From: Lachnospiraceae bacterium 28-4
GTDB lineage: Bacteria; Bacillota; Clostridia; Lachnospirales; Lachnospiraceae
Direction: 5' to 3'
Length of the DNA stretch: 64,000 bases
NCBI GenBank assembly: GCA_000403275.2
Contig: KE159600.1
Coordinates: forward strand, 641,708 to 705,707
Below are positions 17,208 through 26,790 of this stretch, piece by piece; within the stretch, counting starts at the first letter, position 1, and every line of letters begins with the position of its first letter. Made by a program: the position numbers and the translations under genes. Under the pieces are notes generated by a model. That model was not told the origin of the DNA. It did no database searches and worked only from the letters and a program-made list of their open reading frames with translations.

Positions 17208-18875
17208 TTATCTCCTATACAAAACAAAAGCTTCATACGGTTCCAACGTTACCATTTTACCTTCATAAGCGTTCTCTCTGTTAGATATGATACAATCCGT
17301 CCCGACAAATTCTTCCGGCACCGTAAACTCCACTTCTTTGTCCGAAAAACTACAAACTGTCAACAGTTTTTCTCCTTCCAAAACTCTTGTATAGACAAAG
17401 AGTTCTTTACTGTCCTCCAATAAAAGTTCATATTTCCCGTATACAATAACTGGGTACTGTTTCCGCAGTCCGATCAGTTTCTTATAATAATGAAAAACAG
17501 AATTCTTATCCTCCGTTTCCGTCCGGGCATTTATTTCTTTATAATTGGGATTTACTCCAATCCAAGGCGTCCCCTTGCTGAATCCGGCATTCTCCGTATC
17601 ATCCCACTGCATCGGTGTTCTGGCATTATCCCTGCTCTTCGCCGTCAGGCATGGCCAGAACGCTTCATGGGATACATGGCCGCTTTCGCACCATTCTCTG
17701 TACGCATTCACGCTCTCTATATCGCGGAAATCCTGCATGCTCCGAAAAGGGTAATTCGTCATGCCAAGCTCTTCCCCCTGGTAAATATAAGGAGTCCCCT
17801 GCATCATATGCAGACAGGTTGCCAGCATCTTCGCCGATACTTCCCTATACTCCGGCCTGTCATCTCCGAAACGGGAAACCGCCCTTGGCTGGTCATGGTT
17901 ATCCCAGAATAAGCTGTTCCATGCTTTTTCGTACAATTCGGTCTGCCAGCGCGACATAATTTTCTTTAACACGGGAAGAGGAACTTTTTCATCCGTCCAC
18001 TTTCCATATTTTCCATCGCTTTCCACATGCTCAAACTGAAACACCATATTCAGTTCCCGGGTATCCTCGCCCGCATATTGTTTTGCCAGCTCCGTCGTCA
18101 CTCCTGCCGTTTCCCCTACCGTCATAATATCGTATTTTGACAATACTTTCTCATTCATCTCCTGCAAATAATCGTGAACCTTCGGCCCGTTCACACAGTA
18201 AGGATTGGCATTGCCATAGAAGCCCTGCACTTCCCCGTCCGGCATTTCTTTCGTTTTGGATATCATGCTGATAACATCCATACGAAATCCGTCGATCCCT
18301 TTTTCACACCACCACGTCATCATATCAAATACTTCCCGGCGCACTTTTGGATTATCCCAGTTTAAATCCGGCTGTTTTTTTGAAAACATGTGAAGATAAT
18401 ACATCTTTGTTTCCTCGTCATATTCCCATGCCGAACCGCCAAAGCAGGCGCCCCAGTTATTAGGCGCTGTTCCGTCCTCTTTTCCTTCCCGCCAGATATA
18501 ATAATCTCTATAAGGATTTTCTTTTGATTTCCTGCTCTCCACAAACCATCTATGCTCATCGGAAGTATGGTTTACTACAAGATCCATAACGATACGGATA
18601 TTCCTTTTATGAGCTTCTGCCAACATCTCGTCAAAATCTTCCATCGTACCGAATTCATCCATGATCGCCTGATAGTCGCTGATATCATATCCGTTATCAT
18701 CGTTAGGCGACTGATAAACCGGAGAAAGCCAGATAACATCGATCCCCAGATATTTTAAATAATCCAGTCTGCCCGTAATCCCTTTCAAATCCCCAATCCC
18801 GTCCCCGTTGCTGTCCATAAAACTGCGGGGATAGATCTGATAAATTACCGCCTCTTTCCACCATTTTTTAACCAT
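17208..18875 (-). CDS. malL: Alpha-glucosidase (oligo-1,6-glucosidase type), GH13
   Basis: Cytoplasmic GH13 subfamily 31-type enzyme, 555 residues from the ATG at 18875, which has GGAGG seven bases upstream; an ATG at 18893 precedes that ribosome site and is unlikely. (beta/alpha)8 barrel motifs: DVIWLSPVYQSPNDDNGYDI, DLVVNHTSDEH, GFRMDVIS (nucleophile Asp), TVGETAG (acid/base Glu) and WDNHDQPR (third Asp). It hydrolyses alpha-1,6 or alpha-1,4 bonds in isomaltose-like oligosaccharides; a trehalose-6-phosphate hydrolase is a close alternative. Single gene with its own terminator. Confidence 0.92.
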   Translation of the reverse strand: MVKKWWKEAVIYQIYPRSFMDSNGDGIGDLKGITGRLDYLKYLGIDVIWLSPVYQSPNDDNGYDISDYQAIMDEFGTMEDFDEMLAEAHKRNIRIVMDLVVNHTSDEHRWFVESRKSKENPYRDYYIWREGKEDGTAPNNWGACFGGSAWEYDEETKMYYLHMFSKKQPDLNWDNPKVRREVFDMMTWWCEKGIDGFRMDVISMISKTKEMPDGEVQGFYGNANPYCVNGPKVHDYLQEMNEKVLSKYDIMTVGETAGVTTELAKQYAGEDTRELNMVFQFEHVESDGKYGKWTDEKVPLPVLKKIMSRWQTELYEKAWNSLFWDNHDQPRAVSRFGDDRPEYREVSAKMLATCLHMMQGTPYIYQGEELGMTNYPFRSMQDFRDIESVNAYREWCESGHVSHEAFWPCLTAKSRDNARTPMQWDDTENAGFSKGTPWIGVNPNYKEINARTETEDKNSVFHYYKKLIGLRKQYPVIVYGKYELLLEDSKELFVYTRVLEGEKLLTVCSFSDKEVEFTVPEEFVGTDCIISNRENAYEGKMVTLEPYEAFVLYRR

Positions 18876-19009
18876 AATCATACCTCCGGTCATTGATATT
18901 TTTCATATATGACTTATTATAGTGGATTTGTTTCAAATATCCTACGTTTTTATGATTAAAAGGTACATTATTTTGACTCTTTCTACCTGAAAAATCAAAT
19001 CATTGCCAC

Positions 19010-20575
19010 TCAAACCGTCTCCATCTTCTCAAAATTCACCGTAGCAATCGCCATCATTCCTGCCGTCATAAAAACGACTACTCCTGCCAGTGTAATCAAT
19101 CCTATTTCCATCGAAATAAGACCACCGATCACAGCTCCGACCGCTCCTATACCAATGACAATTCCCTCAAAAAACACTCTCGCGTATTGTTTTCCTGCCA
19201 GTCCCAGAATATTTCCCAAAAACGCTTCTACCATAATATCCGCATAAAGCTTGCACGCCTGAATACATACATAAGCCAGAATAACCAGCAAAATCTGTAA
19301 AAAAGGAATTCCAAATACAATTCCTGACGGCAGAGCGATCAGGCATCCGTCAATCACCGACCTTATATGCTCTATTAACGTAGAGTACCATAGCTTGCAC
19401 AAAGCCGTATCGGGAATCAGATAAGTATATGGCTTTTTTAATTCCTTCCCCCATTTTCCCTGATAACCGGAAAAAATAAACGTAAGATAAGCCATTACCC
19501 CTAAGATAACAAAAACTTCATACCCACCAAAACCATGATTCCTATAGCCGATTACTGCCAAGCCAATGCCCACCAAAAGGCAGATCAACGTATAAAAGCC
19601 GAAAATAAAAAACCGATTCTTTTTATACTCCAATAACTGCCTGTAAAAAATAGCTTTCGCATATTTTCCTTTATAAGCAACGGTAGCCTTCCCGTATTTT
19701 TTCTTCCATCCTACAATCGCTATCTCTCCGGCCTTCCCTCTTTTTCTCGCTGCTTCATAATCTTCTGAAAACTTAATCGCATCTTCACAAAACTCGCCGG
19801 TGCATTTCATACGATATGCCATAAAAAACAATAGAATAACAGAAATAAAATACAGTATGGAACAAATAATATTCACTGTATCCGGCCCTATGAATAACAG
19901 ATGGAGAAAAGCAATATTCCATCCCACTACGGGAACCATCTGAATCGCAGGGCTATGGAGATAATTCACTACCGGCCCAAAACCGATTCCCTCCTTCAGA
20001 TATATTCCAACACCGATCAAAATGAAAATACCAACCAACAGATACATAGCGATTTGCACTGCAAACATCTGCTTTTTGTCCAATTTTTCGTTTCCATAAC
20101 ACAAAATCATGATAGAACCTTCCAGAATATTTTCCACAATAAAAGAAAACGCAAAATATACCGCCATTTTCCATATCGGTATATCGAACCATAATATGCT
20201 GGCAACGATTACAATTATATTCAATATCAACGTCACTATCATATTTTTTATATGGGCATACAACAAAATCTTCTTAGGGCTGACGGGCGATGAAAAAAGA
20301 AAATGGATATCCGGTTCACGAAAAACAAGCCCTTTCCGTTTACTATAAGAAATCATATTAGAAGGAATAAAAATAAAAACAATTACCGTCAGTATCGCCG
20401 TAAGAACAGATCCCCCTTCCACTTCAAACAATTCAAAAAAAACAGGGAAAGAGCGAAAAATAAAATAAAAATAAAGAATAACAAAAGCAGCATAAATATA
20501 TGTCACCGGTTTTTTTAACGCTCTTTTCACACGATTTTTAAAAGTTTTTCTATAAAGATAAAATATCATATTCAT
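19010..20575 (-). CDS. Putative ABC exporter permease
   Basis: 521-residue membrane protein with about twelve hydrophobic helices, fitting the 'putative ABC exporter' family rather than an importer. A cytoplasmic basic loop (residues about 255-300, RKRGKAGEIAIVGWKKKYGK) divides two halves. Its ATG overlaps the ATPase stop (ATGA), so the two proteins are coupled and form a complex. Exported substrate unknown. Confidence 0.85.
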   Translation of the reverse strand: MNMIFYLYRKTFKNRVKRALKKPVTYIYAAFVILYFYFIFRSFPVFFELFEVEGGSVLTAILTVIVFIFIPSNMISYSKRKGLVFREPDIHFLFSSPVSPKKILLYAHIKNMIVTLILNIIVIVASILWFDIPIWKMAVYFAFSFIVENILEGSIMILCYGNEKLDKKQMFAVQIAMYLLVGIFILIGVGIYLKEGIGFGPVVNYLHSPAIQMVPVVGWNIAFLHLLFIGPDTVNIICSILYFISVILLFFMAYRMKCTGEFCEDAIKFSEDYEAARKRGKAGEIAIVGWKKKYGKATVAYKGKYAKAIFYRQLLEYKKNRFFIFGFYTLICLLVGIGLAVIGYRNHGFGGYEVFVILGVMAYLTFIFSGYQGKWGKELKKPYTYLIPDTALCKLWYSTLIEHIRSVIDGCLIALPSGIVFGIPFLQILLVILAYVCIQACKLYADIMVEAFLGNILGLAGKQYARVFFEGIVIGIGAVGAVIGGLISMEIGLITLAGVVVFMTAGMMAIATVNFEKMETV

Positions 20576-21279
20576 TTTTCTTCTTCCTTCTCATTATCCG
20601 TCACATGGAAAAACAGTTCTTCCAAATCTTCTTCTTTCACATCGCTTTTTTTATAAGAAGCAATGATATGTCCCTTATCCATTACAAACATAACATCCCA
20701 AAGATCCTTCACCATTTCCAGCATATGCGTACTGATCAATATTGTCGTTCCCATTTCCTTCAACTCCATGATCACCTGCTTCAGCTCCTTAATAGCGGCG
20801 GGATCCAGCCCGACCATAGGTTCGTCCAGCAAAATAACCTTCGGACGGATAATTAAGGCACAGCAAATACTCACCTTCTGCATCATTCCCTTGGAAAGTT
20901 CATTGCCAAGCTTATCCTGCTTATCCGTCAGTTCAAATCTTTCAAAAAGTTTTTGGATATCTTCTTCACTTACCGGAACATGATAAGCGTTAATAATAAA
21001 TTCTATATGTTCTTTTACTGTAAGAGCTTCATACATTGCGGGAAGTTCCGGTACATAAGCAAAAATTTTTTTTGCTTCCAGGCTTTTTGCCTCCATACCC
21101 CGGATCAAAATCTTTCCCTTATAACGCAAAAGCCCGGCAATACTCTTGATGACCGTGGATTTACCCGCTCCGTTCGGCCCGAGAAGTATTCCTATCTCCC
21201 CATCTTCAATGGTAAAGTTTACATCATTCGCCGCCTTATATTTTCCATATGTTTTCGTTAAATTAAGAATTTGCAACAT
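20572..21279 (-). CDS. ABC transporter ATP-binding protein
   Basis: 235-residue ATPase with Walker A GPNGAGKST (residues about 35-43), signature ELSKGMMQKV, Walker B KVILLDEP and the switch His in STHML. It powers the adjacent exporter permease. The LSKGMMQK signature is typical of ABC-2 drug or peptide exporters. First gene of a two-gene operon. Confidence 0.94.
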   Translation of the reverse strand: MLQILNLTKTYGKYKAANDVNFTIEDGEIGILLGPNGAGKSTVIKSIAGLLRYKGKILIRGMEAKSLEAKKIFAYVPELPAMYEALTVKEHIEFIINAYHVPVSEEDIQKLFERFELTDKQDKLGNELSKGMMQKVSICCALIIRPKVILLDEPMVGLDPAAIKELKQVIMELKEMGTTILISTHMLEMVKDLWDVMFVMDKGHIIASYKKSDVKEEDLEELFFHVTDNEKEEEK

Positions 21280-21311
21280 CGGTCAGCACTTCCTTTCTCA
21301 TAAATTCTTAT

Positions 21312-21349
21312 AAAACCGCGACAGAAAATCTGATTCCTGTCGCGGTTTT
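21312..21349 (-). terminator. Terminator between exporter operon and upstream hypothetical gene
   Basis: AAAACCGCGACAG (21312-21324) pairs perfectly with CTGTCGCGGTTTT (21337-21349). On the minus strand the stem ends in TTTT. It ends the transcript of the gene at 21385-22233. Confidence 0.88.
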
Positions 21350-21384
21350 GCTATATCTTTATTATATCATTTTTCAAAAGTAAG

Positions 21385-22233
21385 TCAACAAGGCCTATAT
21401 GCTTTCAAATATCCCCTTAACTCCGTTTCTATTTCATGAAAAGCCATATCTGAAGCTTGTTTTAATTCCGAAAGCGTATAACCATCATATTTTTTCGTTT
21501 CCGAGAAACTTTCTGCCTGATTTTTTCCATCCTCCGGTTCTTTCACATCCGTTTCTTCCGCATGGATTTCCTCCTGATCCGTTTCCGTCCCTTCAAAAAT
21601 ATTTTCCTGATCCTGCACTTGATCCGCTGTCATTTCTCCCAATCCCTCTGCCGCCGATTCGTTCTGCTCCGTTTTCTTTCTCTCTTCTTCCGCGAGTTCT
21701 TCCTCGGTAGGGAGATTTTTATACCTGCCGGAATTGACAAATTTAACATATTCCTTCTCAATTCCCATCACTCTTCTGAGAATTTTCTCCATTAATCCTA
21801 ATTTTTTGCCTTTGGGAATATTCGGATTATTCATCACCGACTTGGCTTCTGCCAGAAAGCTGCTCATTTTATTCATCTTCAGCTTTTCCACATCTTCCTT
21901 TGTCTTGCACGATTTCATCTGCCTTTTATAAGCTTCCCGTTCGTTTTTAATCTCCACATATTCTTTGTACTTTTCCGGACAATTCCTTTGCAGATAAGTG
22001 ATTTCTTCCGGCGTAAGCGTCCCTCCTGCTTTTAACTTCGCATCGATATCAGACATCTGTCTGCCTTCCCGCATCCTCTCTATATCTTCCTTATATTGCT
22101 GAATCTGCCTTTCCTGAGGACTCATTTCCGCTTTCAATGCTTTTCCGCCGTTTTTCTTCTTTTGCTGCCATTTATTGTCCATTTCCGCCATTTTTACAGT
22201 ATTGCGGATCGAACCGACTATCGGTAACATCAT
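21385..22233 (-). CDS. Hypothetical protein, charged and coiled-coil rich
   Basis: 282 residues from the ATG at 22233 (AGGAGG nine bases upstream); a start at 22284 would add a basic leader with no ribosome site. Not recognised. Residues about 15-140 are Lys/Glu/Gln-rich and helical (EMSPQERQIQQYKEDIERMR; KNEREAYKRQMKSCKTKEDV). Residues about 185-260 are acidic, low complexity (EELAEEERKK, TDQEEIHAEETDV). No signal peptide or membrane segment. Position between an ABC exporter and a PTS regulator gives no functional hint. Confidence 0.75.
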   Translation of the reverse strand: MMLPIVGSIRNTVKMAEMDNKWQQKKKNGGKALKAEMSPQERQIQQYKEDIERMREGRQMSDIDAKLKAGGTLTPEEITYLQRNCPEKYKEYVEIKNEREAYKRQMKSCKTKEDVEKLKMNKMSSFLAEAKSVMNNPNIPKGKKLGLMEKILRRVMGIEKEYVKFVNSGRYKNLPTEEELAEEERKKTEQNESAAEGLGEMTADQVQDQENIFEGTETDQEEIHAEETDVKEPEDGKNQAESFSETKKYDGYTLSELKQASDMAFHEIETELRGYLKAYRPC

Positions 22234-22347
22234 ATCTTCTAACCTCCTTGTTCTCCCGCTGCAAATCCGTTTGCAACCCCGCATTATATATAATATTTAT
22301 CTTATATATTTATATCGGCAGAATATTAAGAATTATCACCCCTTATA

Positions 22348-23883
22348 TCAAGTATTATCGCACAATTTTGTAAATACAAATTCTTCTATAAAACGTCTGC
22401 TCTCTTCCTTATCCATATGCGCGATATTGGCCACGGGTTTTGACGTATTTTCCAAAGAGGCCGTCGCAATAATAAAATCATATCTGCTCTCTTCACAAAA
22501 AGAAAGCTGTTGTGAAGAACAAATATCCACCACCTTAATCTCAGGAAGATTTTGCTGTATATCATGATACATTTCCATCTGCGTCAGAATTCCTGAATTG
22601 GAAACGATCAAAGCCCTTTTTTTCTGTGTAATACGTTCCATGGACAATCCAAAATGGAAAGCAATGGATATCAATTCCTTCTGATCAGGGGCTACCTGGC
22701 CGAATTGCTGGTAAAGATTTGTATTTTTACATATACTGGAATAGATATCTTCATAATTATCAGGCAAAATAGGAAAAGAATGCTCATGGGAACCGAGATT
22801 TTCTTTCAGCCGGTAAATAGCGCTTCTTAAATGGTAGACAAGGCCAAAAAACAACATCTTATCCCCTGCAAAATTACTTCCCAGCTCGGCATCTATAGCT
22901 TCTGTTAAATGCATAGCCAGCATTTCAATATTTTCAGGCATCCGATATTCTCCGTCAGGCTGATCCAAAAATGTATTATAACTCATTAAATGAATACAGA
23001 TATAAATACATTCCGATTCCGGCAGTTTAATCGAAAACATGGATTCCAGACGCTTTGCAATAAATAATGCCGTATTCATCTCCAACTGTGGAAATTCTTC
23101 ATTTGGCGGAAGAAATTCTTTCTTTACCTCACATCCATGCCGCAGCCGGAATACGCTGATTGTCATATGGGTAACTAAAGCGGTGAAAAAATCGCTTCCC
23201 ATAAAAAAATCAAATTCTTTTTCCGCGTCTTCTATGATTGCACAAATATTAATTATATCCTTTTTATCATAGACTTCCTCTAGTTTTTGCAGATTTTCTT
23301 TTGAAAGGCGTGAAATTTGCTTTGATTCATAGACCACCGACTTATTTTTCAATTCTTTTAAGTCAAAAAAGCCTGCAATAGCCGCACGCCTGGAAATTTC
23401 ATCCCCAGCTATGCCTATTCCCCGGCGCTGTGTCTTAAACAATTTTAACTTATATTGGGAAAGCCAGTTTTCCACCCAATCCAAATCCGACAAAATGACA
23501 AAACGGCTCACATAAAACTGATCCGCAAGAAATTGAATTGTTAGTTCTTCTTTTGAAAATACAAGGCTCCTGAGAATCTCTATACGGCGTTCCACACTTC
23601 CTTCCAGCATGGTGAAATATCGGCTCTTTATTAGAGATGCCAATTTCTGGCGTTCAGAAAAATCTACGGAAATCCGGATTCCATAACCTTGTTTTTTAAT
23701 AATTCTCACATCCGGGAGATCATGTTCCAAAAGCCAGGAATCCGCCTTATTCAAGTAATTTTGTACTGACCGTTTTGAAATATTCAATACTTGTGACAAA
23801 TCATCCAAAGTTACAAACCCATCGCCGTCATTTTTCAAAAGCGTTTCTAATATTTTTTGCAAATTTTCCTCGGAATGCCGCAT
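22348..23883 (-). CDS. PRD-containing transcriptional regulator of the PTS operon (MtlR/BglG type)
   Basis: 511 residues. N-terminal winged helix (KNDGDGFVTLDDLSQVLNIS, about 13-32), Mga-like second HTH, two PTS-regulation domains (about 180-390, with histidines in MTISVFRLRHGCE, CIHLMSY and VYHLRSA), and a degenerate EIIB-like domain (RALIVSNSGILTQMEMYHD) where the phosphorylatable Cys is replaced by Ser. No EIIA domain at the C-terminus. It is last in the operon and presumably senses phosphorylation by this operon's own HPr or EIIB. Regulation of the operon is inferred from context. Confidence 0.88.
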   Translation of the reverse strand: MRHSEENLQKILETLLKNDGDGFVTLDDLSQVLNISKRSVQNYLNKADSWLLEHDLPDVRIIKKQGYGIRISVDFSERQKLASLIKSRYFTMLEGSVERRIEILRSLVFSKEELTIQFLADQFYVSRFVILSDLDWVENWLSQYKLKLFKTQRRGIGIAGDEISRRAAIAGFFDLKELKNKSVVYESKQISRLSKENLQKLEEVYDKKDIINICAIIEDAEKEFDFFMGSDFFTALVTHMTISVFRLRHGCEVKKEFLPPNEEFPQLEMNTALFIAKRLESMFSIKLPESECIYICIHLMSYNTFLDQPDGEYRMPENIEMLAMHLTEAIDAELGSNFAGDKMLFFGLVYHLRSAIYRLKENLGSHEHSFPILPDNYEDIYSSICKNTNLYQQFGQVAPDQKELISIAFHFGLSMERITQKKRALIVSNSGILTQMEMYHDIQQNLPEIKVVDICSSQQLSFCEESRYDFIIATASLENTSKPVANIAHMDKEESRRFIEEFVFTKLCDNT

Positions 23884-23908
23884 TTTTCCACTCTCCTACC
23901 AATACGGG

Positions 23909-24160
23909 TCAAGCCCCTGTAACAGAAAAATAAAGTACCTTTCCCCAATCCTCCCCTTTAATCGCTTTCTTTACCGCTGCACACGCAGCGTTTGCACACG
24001 CAGCGTTTGCATTTCCTTCGGAATTCATGCTTTCTGCTTCAAATTCCAAGCCGATTCCTTTTTTTCCGATAAAAGTAAATTTGATCCCATCTAACTCGGA
24101 ACCATCCAGCAATTCCTTGATTTCATTATTTTTTAATGGTGTCTGTATCGTAATCCTCAT
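23909..24160 (-). CDS. Unrecognised 83-residue protein in PTS operon
   Basis: Small soluble protein; not recognised. Pattern ELDGIKFTFIGKKGIGLEFE suggests a beta-rich N-terminal half. A repeat NAACANAACAAV in the middle comes from a perfect 15-bp tandem duplication (23975-24004). Located between the RDD gene (2 bp away) and the regulator. Codon usage and spacing fit a real gene. It may be a partner of the PTS proteins. Confidence 0.75.
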   Translation of the reverse strand: MRITIQTPLKNNEIKELLDGSELDGIKFTFIGKKGIGLEFEAESMNSEGNANAACANAACAAVKKAIKGEDWGKVLYFSVTGA

Positions 24161-24162
24161 AA

Positions 24163-24696
24163 CTACAACTCCTTTTTTCTATCTACTGTTATTGTTTTTA
24201 CAGCCATATCAAATCCCGTATAACATTCTTTATTTGTAAAAATTGTTAAACAACATATAAGAAAGGGAAAACCTTGAAACAAATATAGGGACAGCATTTT
24301 TAAAAAGCTTCTGACACATAAAAGCAATGCATGAACCGGCCATTTTCTTTCCACATTCCGGGATGTTATTTTCAGTCTGCACACTAATTTCCCAATCGTA
24401 GAACCCCTAAAAATAAATTGGGATAAAACTTCATAAAAAAAGCTAATTGCCAGCATAATACCATATGCCCGGTTAAAAGTGGAAAATACCGCCCCGGTTA
24501 ATGCAGCATCCTGCCCTCCCGCCAATTCCGCAGCATCCATCGCTTTTTTTACACTAAAAAAATCCGGTTCTCCAAAAAAACGGAAAGCAATAAATGACAG
24601 TATCAATACTATAAACGCATCTATGAAAAAAGCGGCCAGACGCCGGCTTCTCATACCGGATGGCGCATACGCTGTTTCAAGGCCCATAAATCCCAT
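24163..24696 (-). CDS. RDD family membrane protein
   Basis: 177 residues with an RDD-domain arrangement: RSRRLAAFFIDAFIVLILS at the first helix and STIGKLVCRLKI at the second-helix/loop. About four hydrophobic segments. RDD proteins are membrane proteins of mostly unknown, sometimes transport, function. It lies inside the PTS operon after EIIC. Confidence 0.88.
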   Translation of the reverse strand: MGFMGLETAYAPSGMRSRRLAAFFIDAFIVLILSFIAFRFFGEPDFFSVKKAMDAAELAGGQDAALTGAVFSTFNRAYGIMLAISFFYEVLSQFIFRGSTIGKLVCRLKITSRNVERKWPVHALLLCVRSFLKMLSLYLFQGFPFLICCLTIFTNKECYTGFDMAVKTITVDRKKEL

Positions 24697-24802
24697 AATT
24701 TCCTCCTGATTACCGGGTATATACGGACGGCATAAAGTTCCTGCCGTCCATCCCGGCTTTTATTCTATATAAAGTTTTGACACGACGTTTGCTGATCTTC
24801 TT

Positions 24803-26113
24803 CTATTCTGCCGCTGCTATCTCCGCTTCCTGCTCCATTTTATAATTTGTCTTATCCCATGCACGGATAAAAGGAAGCCAGATAAAGAAAGCTACTACGA
24901 AAGATACAATTTGCGCTACTACTCCCATTAAACTTCCGGTCATCAGAAAACCACTGATGAATACCGGTGTCGTCCAAGGCACCATATAATTACAAAGCGG
25001 GAACAAACCAATAGCAGTGCCAAAATATTGAACCGTCATAACTGCAACGGGTGTCAAAATAAAAGGTATCATCAAAATAGGATTCAATACAATAGGAAGC
25101 CCAAATGTAACCGGCTCATTGATATTGAACAAACCAGGCCCAATACCTAATTTTCCTACCTGTTTTAATAATTTGGATTTTGCAAAAACAAGCATGTATA
25201 CGACTACCGGAAGAGTGCACCCAGAACCGCCGATCCATACACCATTCTCATAAAACGGCTGGGTTACTATGTGTCCTGCTGCATTCGCTATATTTTCCTG
25301 GAGATTCATAACCCACATAGGCTCGAAAATAGGGAAAATAATGATGGAAGAACCATGAAGGCCGAGAGCCCAGAGGATATGTTCCACGATACATCCAAGC
25401 ACCGTTCCTATATATGAAGTCCCTGCACCGCGTAGCGGTGTGGAAATCACTACCGAAACAAATTCAGGAAAACTTCCCCACGGAGTCACCGCAAACAGGA
25501 AATGAAGCACGGTAAACAGAAGAATAATTACCACGCCGGGCAATAAAGCGGTAAACTGCCGGGAAACTGCCCCAGGCACCGACGCCGGAAGTTTAATCGT
25601 AAACTTTTTCTGCACCAGAAGACGGTAAATCTCTCCGCTTGCCAAAGCCACCAAAAGAGCAGTAAATAAAAACTCTGCAGTAAATGTACCGGTCAGCCAG
25701 GCTTCTACCGTTCCGTCCGCTGTTTCAAATGCCGATACTACATTGATTGTAAAAAATGCGGATAATGAAATAATTCCCGCAGGAGTTCCGTCGATTCCAT
25801 AACTGGAAACCAAAGAACTGCATACCCCAAAACAAGCTACAATCGCCACAATCCCATAAGTTGCATTCATAATAATGCCTTCAAACGCCAGCCAGTCTTC
25901 GCCAAATGTTCTGGCCATAAAATCAAGATACGGCTGAAAAGGAAATTCAGCGATAATCATAGCAAAGGCGCCTAAAATTAAAAGCGGCATTACCATAACG
26001 ATACCATCGCGCATCGCGATCAGATGACGCTGGCTGCCGATCCGGGCAGCTACCGGTAAAAATTTTTCTTCAATAAAATTACTTTTTGATTTATTCTGTT
26101 CGGATTTTGCCAT
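24803..26113 (-). CDS. PTS EIIC component, cellobiose/lactose family
   Basis: 436 residues from the ATG at 26113 (AGGAGG six bases upstream; an in-frame ATG at 26134 lies before it). Ten or so membrane helices; family motifs include RIGSQRHLIAMRDGI at the N-terminus, GLHGSSIIIFPIFEP in the middle and NINEPVTFGLPIVLNP near residue 310, which is the CelB/ChbC signature for sugar binding. Translocates and phosphorylates a beta-glucoside or chitobiose-type sugar with the EIIA and EIIB genes next to it. Exact sugar unknown. Confidence 0.95.
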   Translation of the reverse strand: MAKSEQNKSKSNFIEEKFLPVAARIGSQRHLIAMRDGIVMVMPLLILGAFAMIIAEFPFQPYLDFMARTFGEDWLAFEGIIMNATYGIVAIVACFGVCSSLVSSYGIDGTPAGIISLSAFFTINVVSAFETADGTVEAWLTGTFTAEFLFTALLVALASGEIYRLLVQKKFTIKLPASVPGAVSRQFTALLPGVVIILLFTVLHFLFAVTPWGSFPEFVSVVISTPLRGAGTSYIGTVLGCIVEHILWALGLHGSSIIIFPIFEPMWVMNLQENIANAAGHIVTQPFYENGVWIGGSGCTLPVVVYMLVFAKSKLLKQVGKLGIGPGLFNINEPVTFGLPIVLNPILMIPFILTPVAVMTVQYFGTAIGLFPLCNYMVPWTTPVFISGFLMTGSLMGVVAQIVSFVVAFFIWLPFIRAWDKTNYKMEQEAEIAAAE

Positions 26114-26152
26114 TTGAACCCTCCTCAATATCATTTTTATCTTAAGTTTCCA

Positions 26153-26464
26153 TTATTTCTTTTTATTGTACAAATCCATCGCGTCCCTCAGAATATTATC
26201 CGCTTTCAACAACGCATAATCGCTCATATTCATCGCTTCAATTACCGGTATTTTATCCCCGAACTGATCCTTGAATTTATTTACCAAATATCTGACTTGC
26301 GGACCTAATAATAAAATGTCCGTCTGATTCACCGATAAAGCAACCTTATCAAAAGGCACCGCATCCACTTCCGCGTCTATATTTTTCTTTTTTGCTTCCT
26401 CTTTGATTTTTTCCACCAATAAGCTCGTGGACATACCAAGGTTACATGCCAGCAATATTTTCAT
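26153..26464 (-). CDS. PTS EIIB component, lactose/cellobiose family
   Basis: 103-residue EIIB with the phosphorylated cysteine in ILLACNLGMSTSLLV (Cys7), typical of CelA/ChbB. It takes phosphate from EIIA and hands it to the sugar bound to EIIC. ATGA overlap with the EIIA stop. Confidence 0.95.
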   Translation of the reverse strand: MKILLACNLGMSTSLLVEKIKEEAKKKNIDAEVDAVPFDKVALSVNQTDILLLGPQVRYLVNKFKDQFGDKIPVIEAMNMSDYALLKADNILRDAMDLYNKKK

Positions 26465-26784
26465 TCTTTTTCCCTTCCTTTCATAACCAATTCATACAGA
26501 TCCGTGAACTCGATAGCCAAATCACGCAACAGTTGGGCGGAACAGAGATGATCCTGCGCATGTACCATGAGAAGCGTCGTTTCCCTCGAATTTCCCGTCA
26601 TTTCATCACGGATTAACTGAGTCTGAATCTCATGAGTCTTTTCCATAGAAGCGGACGCTTTTTCAATAAAGTCCCTGGCTGCCTGAAAATCTCCTTTTTT
26701 TGCCGCTATAATCGCTTCCATGGAATCGCTTTTTGAATCTCCAGCTCCCGCAATTAAAGACATTGCTAACTCCATTGTTTCCAA
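26461..26784 (-). CDS. PTS EIIA component, lactose/cellobiose family
   Basis: 107 residues. LMVHAQDHLCSAQLL contains the active-site His75 with the metal-binding Asp78, and the helical bundle with IIAGAGDSKSDSMEAI is standard for ChbA/LacF-like EIIA. It passes phosphate from the operon's HPr to EIIB. Overlaps EIIB. Confidence 0.95.
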   Translation of the reverse strand: METMELAMSLIAGAGDSKSDSMEAIIAAKKGDFQAARDFIEKASASMEKTHEIQTQLIRDEMTGNSRETTLLMVHAQDHLCSAQLLRDLAIEFTDLYELVMKGREKE

Positions 26785-26790
26785 ATAAAA

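Noticed and set aside
18894-18960. TTTGAAACAAA-type palindrome before the alpha-glucosidase as a regulator operator
   Set aside because: It is short and AT-rich and no spacing to a clear -35 was found; too weak to annotate.
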